A model generated the notes under the pieces. That model was given only the letters and a program-made list of their open reading frames with translations, did not search any database and was not told where the DNA came from. This document shows positions 35,356 to 43,792 of a stretch of DNA of 64,000 nucleotides, in pieces. The translations under genes were made by a program, and so were the position numbers. The stretch comes from Halobacteriovoraceae bacterium (GTDB lineage: Bacteria; Bdellovibrionota; Bacteriovoracia; Bacteriovoracales; Bacteriovoracaceae). The stretch covers positions 435,485 through 499,484 of the forward strand of contig PASP01000004.1 in NCBI GenBank assembly GCA_002712005.1. The letters run 5' to 3'. The first letter of the stretch is position 1. The number at the start of each line of letters is the position of its first letter.

Positions 35356-35833
35356 CGACACCAATAAAACACCCGGACGCGAGTTCGCCCTCAAATTTCT
35401 ATTCCAATTTTTTATTAAAGAAAACTCTGATCTAAAAGAGAAGTTGCTTCAAGGAGAAATGTCTCCCTCTGAACTTGAAGATAAGCTCACTGAGTTTAAA
35501 GAAAGTTACATGGATACTGACGAGGAGCATCCTGATAATTTCATTGATAGTGGAAACTGGTTCTTTGCCAACAAGCTTTTAAAAGAAGTTTCAAAGAATA
35601 TGGAAACCTTAGAAGAAGTTATCAAATCGGAAGTAAAGAAAGATAGCTTGGATCAAATTGAGAAAGTTGAACGCTCTGTTCTCCTTGTTGGTACTGCAGA
35701 ACTTTACTACTTCGAAACTCCTTATCAAGTTGTCATCAATGAATTAGTAGAACTTGCTAAAAAATATGGTGGTGCTTCTTCTGGAAAATTTGTAAATGGT
35801 GTCCTTGATGGAATCAGAAGCAAAAAGAAGTAA
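35339..35833 (+). CDS. nusB: Transcription antitermination factor NusB
   Basis: All-helical RNA-binding protein acting with NusE on boxA. The 164 residues have [44 protein letters not shown] broken into its usual elements ([15 protein letters not shown]), and [10 protein letters not shown] at the end. The start is a GTG at 35339, inside nrdR, 17 bp overlap; the ribosome may reinitiate. The riboflavin genes common between nrdR and nusB are missing. Confidence 0.93.
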   Translation: MAQHNSDTNKTPGREFALKFLFQFFIKENSDLKEKLLQGEMSPSELEDKLTEFKESYMDTDEEHPDNFIDSGNWFFANKLLKEVSKNMETLEEVIKSEVKKDSLDQIEKVERSVLLVGTAELYYFETPYQVVINELVELAKKYGGASSGKFVNGVLDGIRSKKK

Positions 35834-36227
35834 ATTCATAACCTCCCTTTCAAGTTTTTTAAATGTGGCCGGAGCTGAAGCTCAGGCCTGTATATGGATT
35901 GGTTCACTACCCTTATCCCAAAGGGAAAAACCTTTTCATTGGTTTAATTACCTCTTTAACGGAGTTCTTGAAGACCAAATAAATCAATTCACTCCATCAG
36001 ATCAGTCCCTCTTTAGAACAGAACAATTTGGCAATGAGTTTCATCTCCTTCACATTCATAGTGAGTCAGACCAACTTGATCAGGCCTGTACTAATTTTTT
36101 AAAAATGATTCCTCAGCCTGAAGGCCAAAACTCAAAAAGACAGATTCTTATTCTTAGTGAGAAGCCTCTTGGTACAAAGAAGTGGCTCAAAGATAAATCT
36201 ATGGAAACAGTCGAATACTTTTATTAG
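35796..36227 (+). CDS. Hypothetical protein overlapping nusB
   Basis: 143 residues, no signal or membrane segment; contains [10 protein letters not shown] and [13 protein letters not shown] do not recognise it. It overlaps the end of nusB by 38 bp from the first ATG (35796); a second ATG at 35808 would give a 26-bp overlap. The overlap and shared strand support a real, coupled gene. It ends 2 bp before the convergent photolyase-like gene. Confidence 0.65.
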   Translation: MVSLMESEAKRSKFITSLSSFLNVAGAEAQACIWIGSLPLSQREKPFHWFNYLFNGVLEDQINQFTPSDQSLFRTEQFGNEFHLLHIHSESDQLDQACTNFLKMIPQPEGQNSKRQILILSEKPLGTKKWLKDKSMETVEYFY

Positions 36228-36229
36228 TC

Positions 36230-37753
36230 TTAGAGATCGTCTAAAAACTTATCAGCAGCAGCAAAAATCTTTTCCTTACGTTCTTTATCCATTTTCTTTA
36301 AGGTGTTGGCCGCAAACCCCATACGTGGATTTGAGCTATAGAAATCGATATTGTCAGAAATAAATTTCCAGTAGAGTCCATCCCATACTTCACACCAAGG
36401 TCCTTTCTTGTAATGAGACATCTTCAAAATATAATTTGATCCACTTACATAGGGCTTTGTCGCAAAAATTCCCCCATCACTAAATTGACCCATTCCATAA
36501 ACATTTGGACCCATCACCCAATCTGAAGAATCGACATAAAGTTCCATGAACCAGCGATGAACCTCTTTAGGATCGATTTTGCATAGGAGCATAAAATTAG
36601 AGAGGATCATAAGGCGCTCAATATGATGGGAAAATCCAAGCCTCACGACTTTCTTAATGGCATCATCTACAGGGGGAACGCCTAAGCTTCCTTCATACCA
36701 TTTTGGAGAGAGCTTTCTCTTATGGTTAAAGAAATTACTCTTTTCCTGTTTTTCACTATAGTTTTGATAAATTCCTCTTACAAATTCTCGCCATCCAATG
36801 AGCTGGCGAATAAATCCCTCAACACTATTAAGAGGGGCTTTATTCTTTTTATATGCTTCTAAAACCGCTTCAACCACTTCATCAGGGGTCAATAGTCCCA
36901 TATTAATCATTGGGGATAGAGCGCTATGAAAGAGAAAGTCAGTGTTATCTGAAATAGCATCTTGATAGGCGCCAAAATTTTCAAGTCTATGATCGATGAA
37001 GTCTTTTAACCACTCCAAAGATTCAGACCGAGTCGTTGGTAACCAAAACTCATCGCTATCGCCGGGATGATCTGCAAATAGCTTGTCCGTGAGTTCCATT
37101 ACATCTGTCACATTCTTACCTCTTTTAGTTTGGGTAAGAGGACTAATGACAGGAACGTCTAAATTTTTTGGCATCTTCTTGCGATTACTAGAATCGTAGC
37201 TCCATTTACCTCCCAGCGGTTTTCCCTCTTTAGTAAGTAGAATATTCAAATCTTTACGCTGTCTCTGATAGAAGGTTGCCATAAATGGAGACTTCACATC
37301 ATTGAGATAATTCTCAAAGCTTTCCCTCTCCGTAAGAAAAAGAGGACTTTTCAAAAAGTGGACTTCAATATCTCTATCTTCAAAAAAAGAGGTGAACTCT
37401 TTTTCGAAGAACTTATCTTCGATTTCGTGTACATAAACAGAATCGTATTGACCAACTTCTTCCAAAGTCTGCGTAAGCTTATTCCAAAAAGTTGCTTCCT
37501 TTGCTTTCTCTTCTTCAAGACTCCAATAGTGAACTTTGTAATCGTGTTTCCTTAGGTAATCTCGATAATTTCTCATAGCAGCGAGAAAGAGAATAATCTT
37601 AAATTTATGATACTTAAAATGGGTGCATAGCCCAGAATCTTCGGCCATAAAGAAATCGACCCCCGAAGAGAGAAGATCTCTAGGATAATGCTGTAAAAGA
37701 AAGAGCTGATTGCCTAATGTGATGAAAAGTTTTTTATTCTTTGTTTGAGTCAT
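36230..37753 (-). CDS. FeS-BCP/PhrB-type (6-4) photolyase-related protein lacking Fe-S cysteines
   Basis: 507 residues of the deoxyribodipyrimidine photolyase-related family (PF04244-like, prokaryotic (6-4) photolyases). It shows ITLGNQL at the start, LIGWREFVRGIY near 318-329, SHHIERLMILSNF near 375-387 (with the catalytic His pair) and GPNVYGMGQFSDGG near 415-428, so FAD binding and repair residues look intact. Family members have four Cys for a 4Fe-4S cluster, the last three in YC-x2-C ... CP. Here that stretch is HYKKGPWCEVW with only Cys454, and the first Cys position is also lost. It is in the same direction as, and 11 bp from, the next photolyase gene. Confidence 0.85.
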   Translation of the reverse strand: MTQTKNKKLFITLGNQLFLLQHYPRDLLSSGVDFFMAEDSGLCTHFKYHKFKIILFLAAMRNYRDYLRKHDYKVHYWSLEEEKAKEATFWNKLTQTLEEVGQYDSVYVHEIEDKFFEKEFTSFFEDRDIEVHFLKSPLFLTERESFENYLNDVKSPFMATFYQRQRKDLNILLTKEGKPLGGKWSYDSSNRKKMPKNLDVPVISPLTQTKRGKNVTDVMELTDKLFADHPGDSDEFWLPTTRSESLEWLKDFIDHRLENFGAYQDAISDNTDFLFHSALSPMINMGLLTPDEVVEAVLEAYKKNKAPLNSVEGFIRQLIGWREFVRGIYQNYSEKQEKSNFFNHKRKLSPKWYEGSLGVPPVDDAIKKVVRLGFSHHIERLMILSNFMLLCKIDPKEVHRWFMELYVDSSDWVMGPNVYGMGQFSDGGIFATKPYVSGSNYILKMSHYKKGPWCEVWDGLYWKFISDNIDFYSSNPRMGFAANTLKKMDKERKEKIFAAADKFLDDL

Positions 37754-37764
37754 ATAATTTTCTC

Positions 37765-39234
37765 TTATCTCTGTGTACGTTTTGAATTTCTTGCTTTTGA
37801 ATATTTGCGAAGAATTTGAGGAGCATTCTTTTTTGAATGCTCAGAGTTTTTGAGTTGCCATAACTTTTCACGGGCCATGGCCGCTGATTTCTCTAGATTT
37901 ACTATAGGCAATGGATAGTCAGTACCTATCCTGATATCATACATCTGTTCTTCAAAAGATGTTATCTCCCATGGATTGTGGATAAGCTCTCTTGGAAGAT
38001 TCCTTAACTCTGGGACCCATTTTTTTATAAACTCACCATCTCTATCTTTTTGTTGAGATTGTTTTACGGGATTATAAATTCTTAATGTATTAACCCCTGT
38101 AGTACCTGCCTGCATTTGAAACTGAGCATAGTGAATCCCAGGTTCATAATCTAAGAACTGTCTTGAAAGATAGCGAGCTCCTTCCCTCCAAGGTTGCCAG
38201 AGATGGTGGGTTAAAAATGAAGTCACCATGGCCCTCATTCTAAAGTTTAAATATCCTGTCTCTTTTACACATCTCATCGATGCATCGACTAAAGGAAAGC
38301 CAGTAAGCCCCTCTTTCCATGCCTTGAAATATTTCTTATTCTTCTTGGTTCTAATTCCATCAAATGCCGAATTTATATTCTTTTTTTCAATAGAAACATC
38401 CGTTTCAAGCTTTTGAATAAAGTGGGCCTGCCATTTTAATCTCGCCATAAATTGCTTTAAAGACTCTTTGTTGGTGACAATTCTCTGTGCCTCATCACAA
38501 GCTTGATAGATATGCCTAATTGAGATATTTCCCCAAGCTATATAAGGAGACAAACGTGAACAGTGATAAGATGCTTTATCGGGGTAACTCATTTGAGAAA
38601 AATACTGCTCAACCTTTTCTTGCAGAAATTGATGAAGAAGACTCTTGGCCTTACTCTCTCCGCCTACTTGCTTAAGACTGTTCACTTTGCTTAATTGACT
38701 TTCTAGTTCATCAGGTAGGAATTCATTTGCTTTCTCGTCTAAAAAAATCGCTTTATCCCAAGAAGGATCATTTTGGGAATCCTTCATAAACTTGATCCAC
38801 TGAGCGTCCCATCCCACTCTTTCTCTTAATCCACGTACTACGCCATTTGCCTGAAATTCTTTCCAATTCGAACCCTTTTCTGTAATGAGTTTTTTTATAT
38901 GAAGATCTCTAGCAAAAGTATGGGCCAAGCCCGTTTCATTATAAGAGTAGACATGTTTAATATTAAACTCTTCCAACAGGCTTTCGAATACAGTTTCAGC
39001 TTCAGCATAATAGATTTGTATCGGTATTTTTTGAGACAATTCTTTTAAGGACTGATAAATAAAGCGCCAGTGTCGGATATCAAAATCATAATAGTTTTCA
39101 ATCAATGGTTCGAATATATAAATGATCTTAAAAGGTAACTTCTCTTCACATGCTTTTTCAAAAGGAGCATGATCGAAGGACCTGAGATCCCTCTTAAGCC
39201 AGACTAAGTTAATCTCTTTAGCGAATTTATCCAT
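37765..39234 (-). CDS. Cryptochrome/DNA photolyase family protein
   Basis: 489 residues, full length. The N-terminal antenna domain starts NLVWLKRDLRSFDHAPF; the C-terminal FAD domain has FMARLKWQAHFIQKLE, GFPLVDASMRCVKETGYLN, RMRAMVTSFLTHHLWQPW and RIYNPVKQSQQKDRDGEF. It belongs to class I-like enzymes, which use blue light to split cyclobutane dimers, or acts as a light sensor. The usual TGTDAAPYFR segment is changed to TTGVNTLR, so the substrate is uncertain. It shares an operon with the FeS-BCP-like gene and is divergent from the third photolyase-like gene. Confidence 0.88.
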   Translation of the reverse strand: MDKFAKEINLVWLKRDLRSFDHAPFEKACEEKLPFKIIYIFEPLIENYYDFDIRHWRFIYQSLKELSQKIPIQIYYAEAETVFESLLEEFNIKHVYSYNETGLAHTFARDLHIKKLITEKGSNWKEFQANGVVRGLRERVGWDAQWIKFMKDSQNDPSWDKAIFLDEKANEFLPDELESQLSKVNSLKQVGGESKAKSLLHQFLQEKVEQYFSQMSYPDKASYHCSRLSPYIAWGNISIRHIYQACDEAQRIVTNKESLKQFMARLKWQAHFIQKLETDVSIEKKNINSAFDGIRTKKNKKYFKAWKEGLTGFPLVDASMRCVKETGYLNFRMRAMVTSFLTHHLWQPWREGARYLSRQFLDYEPGIHYAQFQMQAGTTGVNTLRIYNPVKQSQQKDRDGEFIKKWVPELRNLPRELIHNPWEITSFEEQMYDIRIGTDYPLPIVNLEKSAAMAREKLWQLKNSEHSKKNAPQILRKYSKARNSKRTQR

Positions 39235-39366
39235 ATTATAGAATTAACAGATTCTTTCTCTTTCTCACAAAAAAAAGAGTTCACTATATCTGTTGTCTTA
39301 TATTTTATTCTTATAAAAAGGTGCTTTTTTATTAATCTTAGAATTGTGAAGAAACCTAGGTAAATT

Positions 39367-40497
39367 ATGCAAAAAAAAACTTATACAAATATCATTATTC
39401 ACAAAAACTTCTTGCAGGCGTTTGTCTTCATCAATACTCATCTAAGAGAGTATTCTCAAGGCCTTCTTAGGCTCTACTTTTTTAAAGATGACTTCGCTCC
39501 TTACTCAAAAAGAGTTAAAGCTTATCGTGACCAAATATTTAAAGACTACTTTTCTTCTTATCTAAATGATTTTCAAATCATTGAAGGGCGAAGAAATTTA
39601 GAAAGTATAAATTTTGAAGGAACGACTCATCTCTTCACTTTAGATGCTTTTTATGAAAGAAATCTTTTTCTAAAACTAAAAACTCCTTCTAAGTTTATCC
39701 ACATTTCTTCCTATCTTCTCAGTCAACTCGATAAAGAAACAAAAATTGTCTTATCTTCCAAACAGCAATTCCCCCCTTTTAAGAACTTATACGAATCTCA
39801 ACTTCCTCAATCCTATAACACCCCCTTTCTTCCTCCCAAGAATATTCAATCTCTACAAAAAGTTGCCAAATATTTTAAAGGGGAATACCCATCTCATTAT
39901 TTTGAAACACGTAATCAGCTCATCAAAAATGATAAAAATGATTTCTTCTCCACTCATTTCTCAGACCTCTTAGCTTGGGGTTTAATAGATGTCAGATATC
40001 TCTATAATCTCGTGCGAAATTATGAGAAAACTAAGCATAAGAATAAGTCTACTTATTGGCATATCTTCGAATTTCTTTGGCGTGATTTTTTCTACTGGCT
40101 CTACAAAGATCAAGGGGCTTCTCTCTATTCTAAAAATGGTCTCAAAGGAGAACCCTCTTTCTTTAAGCAAGAAGATTTCGATGAGAAATTACTCGCTTTT
40201 GAACATCCCTTTATGAAAGCTTCATTTAATGAACTATCTGAAACAGGATATCTTTCAAACCGAACAAGGCAACTCTTTGCGAGTTATTGGATTAATGAAT
40301 TAGATAGACCTTGGTGGCAGGGTGCACTCTTATTTGAGCGCTACTTGATAGACTATGATCCCTACTCTAACTATGGAAACTGGATGTACCTTGGTGGAAA
40401 GGGAGTTGACCCAAGAGGAAAGCGCCATTTTCATTTAGAGAATCAACTGGAACGATACGATCCCGAAAATAAATATATTCGCCATTGGAACAATTAG
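39367..40497 (+). CDS. Short DASH-like cryptochrome with reduced antenna domain
   Basis: 376 residues. The second half is clearly a cryptochrome/photolyase FAD domain of the DASH type: FEFLWRDFFYWLYKDQG, NELSETGYLSNRTRQ, RPWWQGALLFERYLIDYDP, SNYGNWMYLGGKGVDPRG and ERYDPENKYIRHW. The N-terminal part of about 165 residues lacks the W-x-R-x-D-L-R start and is shorter than usual, so antenna-cofactor binding is doubtful. It ends just after RHW, lacking the normal P-E-L tail. AGG lies 8 nt before the ATG. Confidence 0.8.
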   Translation: MQKKTYTNIIIHKNFLQAFVFINTHLREYSQGLLRLYFFKDDFAPYSKRVKAYRDQIFKDYFSSYLNDFQIIEGRRNLESINFEGTTHLFTLDAFYERNLFLKLKTPSKFIHISSYLLSQLDKETKIVLSSKQQFPPFKNLYESQLPQSYNTPFLPPKNIQSLQKVAKYFKGEYPSHYFETRNQLIKNDKNDFFSTHFSDLLAWGLIDVRYLYNLVRNYEKTKHKNKSTYWHIFEFLWRDFFYWLYKDQGASLYSKNGLKGEPSFFKQEDFDEKLLAFEHPFMKASFNELSETGYLSNRTRQLFASYWINELDRPWWQGALLFERYLIDYDPYSNYGNWMYLGGKGVDPRGKRHFHLENQLERYDPENKYIRHWNN

Positions 40498-40499
40498 TC

Positions 40500-41465
40500 C
40501 TAAGTGCGAAAAGTTTTAAGAAAGTATTCAAAATTCTTCTTAAATTGTCCTTCATAGAAGACTTCATTAAGGTCTTGAACTTCTCTATTGAAGTCAAATT
40601 TCTTTGGATCAGAGATTAGAACACGATGAGCAAAATAGGCACTCATGATGAATAAAGTCTCTAGAGGAGAAAGGTTGGAGCTATCTTGTTGCCCTCTAGG
40701 GAATCCTACTCCACCAGGTAATTCATGATGAGACTTAACCATTGCGGCAACTTCAAACCCGGTAAACTCTCCATAATCTAAGAGTTTTGCCGCTTTCTGA
40801 GGGTGAATAAGTACTCTATCCTTTTCATAGGTATCGAGCCTATTAAAAGCATCCTCATCACGACTATAAATCTTTGCATGATCTTCTCGATCTAAACAGA
40901 TATTTTGAAAGAGCGAGGCCATGATTACTTTTCTTTTTATAGACTCACTAGACCAATCCACATTTTTTAAAACACTTGTCGCTATGAAGGAGCATAAGAG
41001 AGCATGAGATTTTATATATTCATTCTTCTTAAATAAGAGTTCCGTTAGAGTCTCTATGGAGTCCCATTTTGAGAAAGAATAGATCGTTTTTTGAATCAAA
41101 TTATCTACGTGCTGAACCGTAAGCTCTGAGATACCTAAATTTACGACTAGAGACTTTGTATCTTCTAAGAGATCGGCAAGACCATCATATTGCTGATTAA
41201 TACCAGAGTACTCATCAATTTTTTCCAAACTATTATTGATATTACTTTCAATATCAACCATCAGATTATTGAAATCTTCAAGTTTTACGTAAAGGGAATT
41301 AAGGCCTTTTTTAGAATAGTCATCTAGAGTATCAATAGGATTGGGAGTATCCTTACTCGCCACTTTTACATACTTACTTTCACTTAAACGAACATAGAGA
41401 TCGAGGGGTCTTTTCGATAAGAAAATTTTTAATTTAAGAATAGATAACTTGCAGTAACTTTCCAA
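40500..41465 (-). CDS. Degenerate HD-GYP-type protein
   Basis: 321 residues. From about residue 120 it follows the HD-GYP layout: H154 (SHALLCSF), then the position of the metal HD reads SLFQNIC (Gln187-Asn188 instead of His-Asp), H221 (RVLIHPQ), and HHELPGGVGFPRG (246-258) in place of HHExxDGxGYP. Thus several metal ligands are lost and c-di-GMP hydrolysis is unlikely; it may bind a ligand or act as a scaffold. The first 110 residues are DUF3391-like or unknown. The start is a TTG with AGAGGGG 6 nt upstream. Convergent with the DASH-like gene, 2 bp apart. Confidence 0.75.
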   Translation of the reverse strand: MESYCKLSILKLKIFLSKRPLDLYVRLSESKYVKVASKDTPNPIDTLDDYSKKGLNSLYVKLEDFNNLMVDIESNINNSLEKIDEYSGINQQYDGLADLLEDTKSLVVNLGISELTVQHVDNLIQKTIYSFSKWDSIETLTELLFKKNEYIKSHALLCSFIATSVLKNVDWSSESIKRKVIMASLFQNICLDREDHAKIYSRDEDAFNRLDTYEKDRVLIHPQKAAKLLDYGEFTGFEVAAMVKSHHELPGGVGFPRGQQDSSNLSPLETLFIMSAYFAHRVLISDPKKFDFNREVQDLNEVFYEGQFKKNFEYFLKTFRT

Positions 41466-41497
41466 TTAAAACCCCTCTGATAAATGTTTTAAGATTC

Positions 41498-42298
41498 TTA
41501 GACCATCCCTACCACATAGGTAACCCAAGATTCACAATTCTCTTCTTTATTGGATGGATAAAAGTCTCCGTCACCTTCTCCATCATCATCTTCGCCTTCC
41601 CAATAAGTCACAACTTTTTCGAATCCTGCTTCTTCCATAATTTCTGCAATTTCTCTTACAGTCCAATGGCGCCAGTCATAGACAAAGACTTTTTCGTACT
41701 TAACCCCATCGGTTTTAAAATGGATATAATAAAGAGTTTCGTTATTGAGTGGATTATAATAATCGCAATCCCAAAAATAACTATGCTTATCAAACTCTGT
41801 TTCTTCTTCAATCTCTTGAAAACATTCAGTCCCTCCAAAAATATCCACAAAGAATAGTCCGTCTTTATTAAGAGACTTTCTTACTCTTTTAAAATATTTG
41901 AGAAGTTCAGCACGTTTTTTGAAGATGAAATAACTGAAGTTAAACGCTACGACAATATCAGTTGAAAAGTCATACTTTTCTAGAACATTGCCTTCAATAT
42001 AATTCATGCGTGACTGCTCTTCTGAGTCAAGTCTTGTGTAATGATTTTCTTTTCCGTAACGAATGGGCTCAGGATCGAGATCGATTGCCCAAGCTTCACG
42101 TGACTTGGATCGCTTTACCCAGTCACAGGCCATTGCACCTGTACCGCCAAAGTCTTCTCTTAAAGTCTTTGCTTTCTTCTTTCTTAGTCTTTTGAACTCT
42201 TCTTCAATGAATTCAATATCGGCCATATGGTTTTGAACAGAAGCCTCGTAGAGTTTATATTTTAGATCAATAGATAATTCGCCTGCGCCTCTGGCCAT
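41498..42298 (-). CDS. SAM-dependent methyltransferase, substrate unknown
   Basis: 266 residues, class I methyltransferase. The SAM loop is REDFGGTGAMACDWV near 48-62, followed by WAIDLDPEPI (acidic end of strand 2) and DIVVAFNFSYFIF (motif near strand 4). The GGTG with a preceding D-F is slightly unusual. It ends with an acidic stretch (EGEDDDGEGDGDF). It is upstream of the HD-GYP-like gene by about 30 bp. Substrate cannot be told. Confidence 0.82.
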   Translation of the reverse strand: MARGAGELSIDLKYKLYEASVQNHMADIEFIEEEFKRLRKKKAKTLREDFGGTGAMACDWVKRSKSREAWAIDLDPEPIRYGKENHYTRLDSEEQSRMNYIEGNVLEKYDFSTDIVVAFNFSYFIFKKRAELLKYFKRVRKSLNKDGLFFVDIFGGTECFQEIEEETEFDKHSYFWDCDYYNPLNNETLYYIHFKTDGVKYEKVFVYDWRHWTVREIAEIMEEAGFEKVVTYWEGEDDDGEGDGDFYPSNKEENCESWVTYVVGMV

Positions 42299-42320
42299 GG
42301 CCTGCCTCCAGATAAAACTT

Positions 42321-42710
42321 TTAAGTATATTTTTGATAGGATTTTACCTCTTTAAACCTACTTCCAAAAGTCTCATTACAATTATTTTTTATTAAAAAAC
42401 GATTATCATTTGTTAAATAAACTTTTCTTGCTAATTCTATGAACTCTGCATCGAATTCCTTACATCTTTCTTTTTCACGAATGGCGTCCTCGATTTCCCA
42501 TAATTGAGTATTGACCTCTTCAAGATCTTTTAAGAAGCCCTCTATCATTACGTTATCGAGTTTCAACTCATTCAAAGACTTCTCTAGAGCACCAAGTTCA
42601 TCTCTAATGAGTAAAGCCTTCCCTTCTTCGTGGATTTTCTTACTCTTAATTCTTAAAATCGTGATTTTATCAACTAATTCACCCAAGCTGACGTTTACTA
42701 GGATCTTCAT
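42321..42710 (-). CDS. DUF6165-like protein
   Basis: About 129 residues beginning MKILVNVSLGELVDKITIL, the conserved opening (V-S-x-G-E-L-x-D-K-x-T-I-L) of a small family found next to sugar/LPS or unknown genes. The rest is helical, probably coiled coil (residues 20-85). I start at 42710, where GAGGAG lies 7 nt upstream, rather than at an ATG 15 bp earlier. It overlaps greB by 32 bp. Function unknown. Confidence 0.75.
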   Translation of the reverse strand: MKILVNVSLGELVDKITILRIKSKKIHEEGKALLIRDELGALEKSLNELKLDNVMIEGFLKDLEEVNTQLWEIEDAIREKERCKEFDAEFIELARKVYLTNDNRFLIKNNCNETFGSRFKEVKSYQKYT

Positions 42711-43221
42711 AGACGAACTCCTCAATCTCTATTTCCTGATAGGTCACTTCCATTATGGTATATTCTCGTGCTCCATTTGGAGACTTGATGACGACTTCAT
42801 CCCCTTCTTCTTTGCCCAATAGGGCTTTGGCTATGGGAGATCTCCAACTAATAAAGCCCTTTGCTGTATCCACTTCATCAATACCTACAATTGAGTAGCT
42901 TCGATGCGTGCCCTCTTCATTTTCAAGACCCACAGTTGCACCAAAGAGAATTTTACCCTCAGCTATATTTTCTTGTTCGATAGGATTCACAATTAAGGCT
43001 TCATTGATTCGGCGAGTAAGAAACCTTATCCTTCTATCAATTTCTCTCAATCGTTTCTTTCCATATTGATAATCAGCATTTTCGGAGCGATCTCCCAAAG
43101 AGGCAGCCCAGGAAACAACTTTTGTTACTTCTGGTCTCTCTCGATGTTTTAAAAAGTCATACTCATCTTTGAGAAGTTTATAACCACCGGGAGTAATATA
43201 ATTCTTCCTCTCAATGGCCAA
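42679..43221 (-). CDS. greB: Transcription elongation factor GreB
   Basis: Rescues backtracked RNA polymerase by stimulating RNA cleavage. The 180 residues have YITPGGYKLLKDEYDFL, RPEVTKVVSWAASLGDRSEN and ADYQYGKKRLREIDRRIRFL, typical of GreB (the acidic tip is D-R-S-E-N), then a C-terminal FKBP-like domain. The start is a TTG with AAAGGAAG 6 nt upstream. It follows the phosphatase gene directly and overlaps the DUF6165-like gene. Confidence 0.93.
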   Translation of the reverse strand: MAIERKNYITPGGYKLLKDEYDFLKHRERPEVTKVVSWAASLGDRSENADYQYGKKRLREIDRRIRFLTRRINEALIVNPIEQENIAEGKILFGATVGLENEEGTHRSYSIVGIDEVDTAKGFISWRSPIAKALLGKEEGDEVVIKSPNGAREYTIMEVTYQEIEIEEFVYEDPSKRQLG

Positions 43222-43222
43222 A

Positions 43223-43696
43223 TCAAACTTCCTTTTTCATGAGATAGGTTAATAATTTTTCGCAACCTTCCTCTAGCATATCTAAAACCAATTCAAAGCC
43301 AGATGCCCCTCCATAGTAAGGATCAGGAATTTCTCCTTGAGAGTATGAAGGAGTAAAATCGGCCATTTTTAAAACCTTGTGCTTATCATCTTCGCTCTGA
43401 GCAAGGCGGATGGTATTTCTATAATTAGACTCATCCATCACAACAATATAGGAGAATTTATCAAAGTCTTCTGCCACTAACTTTCTAGAAATAGAAGGTA
43501 ATTCAATAGACCTTTTGGCTGCATGAGATCTCATTCGTTGATCCGCTCTTTCACCAATATGATGAGCACTTGTACCAGCGGAATCGATATGAAACTTCTC
43601 TCTTAAAGACTTCTTATCAAGAAGATCTAGAAAAACTCCTTCAGCAGCTGGGGAGCGACAGATATTTCCTAAACAAACAAAGAGTACCGAAATCAT
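43223..43696 (-). CDS. Low-molecular-weight protein tyrosine phosphatase
   Basis: 157 residues with the CX5R(S) signature CLGNICRSP (Cys8, Arg14) and the general-acid Asp in DPYYGG near 123. It removes phosphate from tyrosine or from phospho-sugars/arginine in related enzymes. Upstream there is a strong minus-strand terminator-like hairpin. It precedes greB, with a 1-bp gap. Confidence 0.93.
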   Translation of the reverse strand: MISVLFVCLGNICRSPAAEGVFLDLLDKKSLREKFHIDSAGTSAHHIGERADQRMRSHAAKRSIELPSISRKLVAEDFDKFSYIVVMDESNYRNTIRLAQSEDDKHKVLKMADFTPSYSQGEIPDPYYGGASGFELVLDMLEEGCEKLLTYLMKKEV

Positions 43697-43739
43697 AAAG
43701 TCTCATCACTAGAAGAATGGTTTATAATGACGTATAGTG

Positions 43740-43774
43740 TACAAAAAAAAATCCTCCTCTGATAGGGAGGGTTT
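43740..43774 (-). terminator. Minus-strand terminator-like hairpin upstream of the phosphatase gene
   Basis: AAATCCTCC (43749-43757) and GGAGGGTTT (43766-43774) form a 9-bp stem (one G-T pair) with an 8-nt loop. On the minus strand it is followed by a nine-T run. Being in front of the phosphatase gene and just before def on the other strand, it could be a leader terminator or block antisense transcription. Confidence 0.6.
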
Positions 43775-43792
43775 CCATCAAATGGAGAATAT

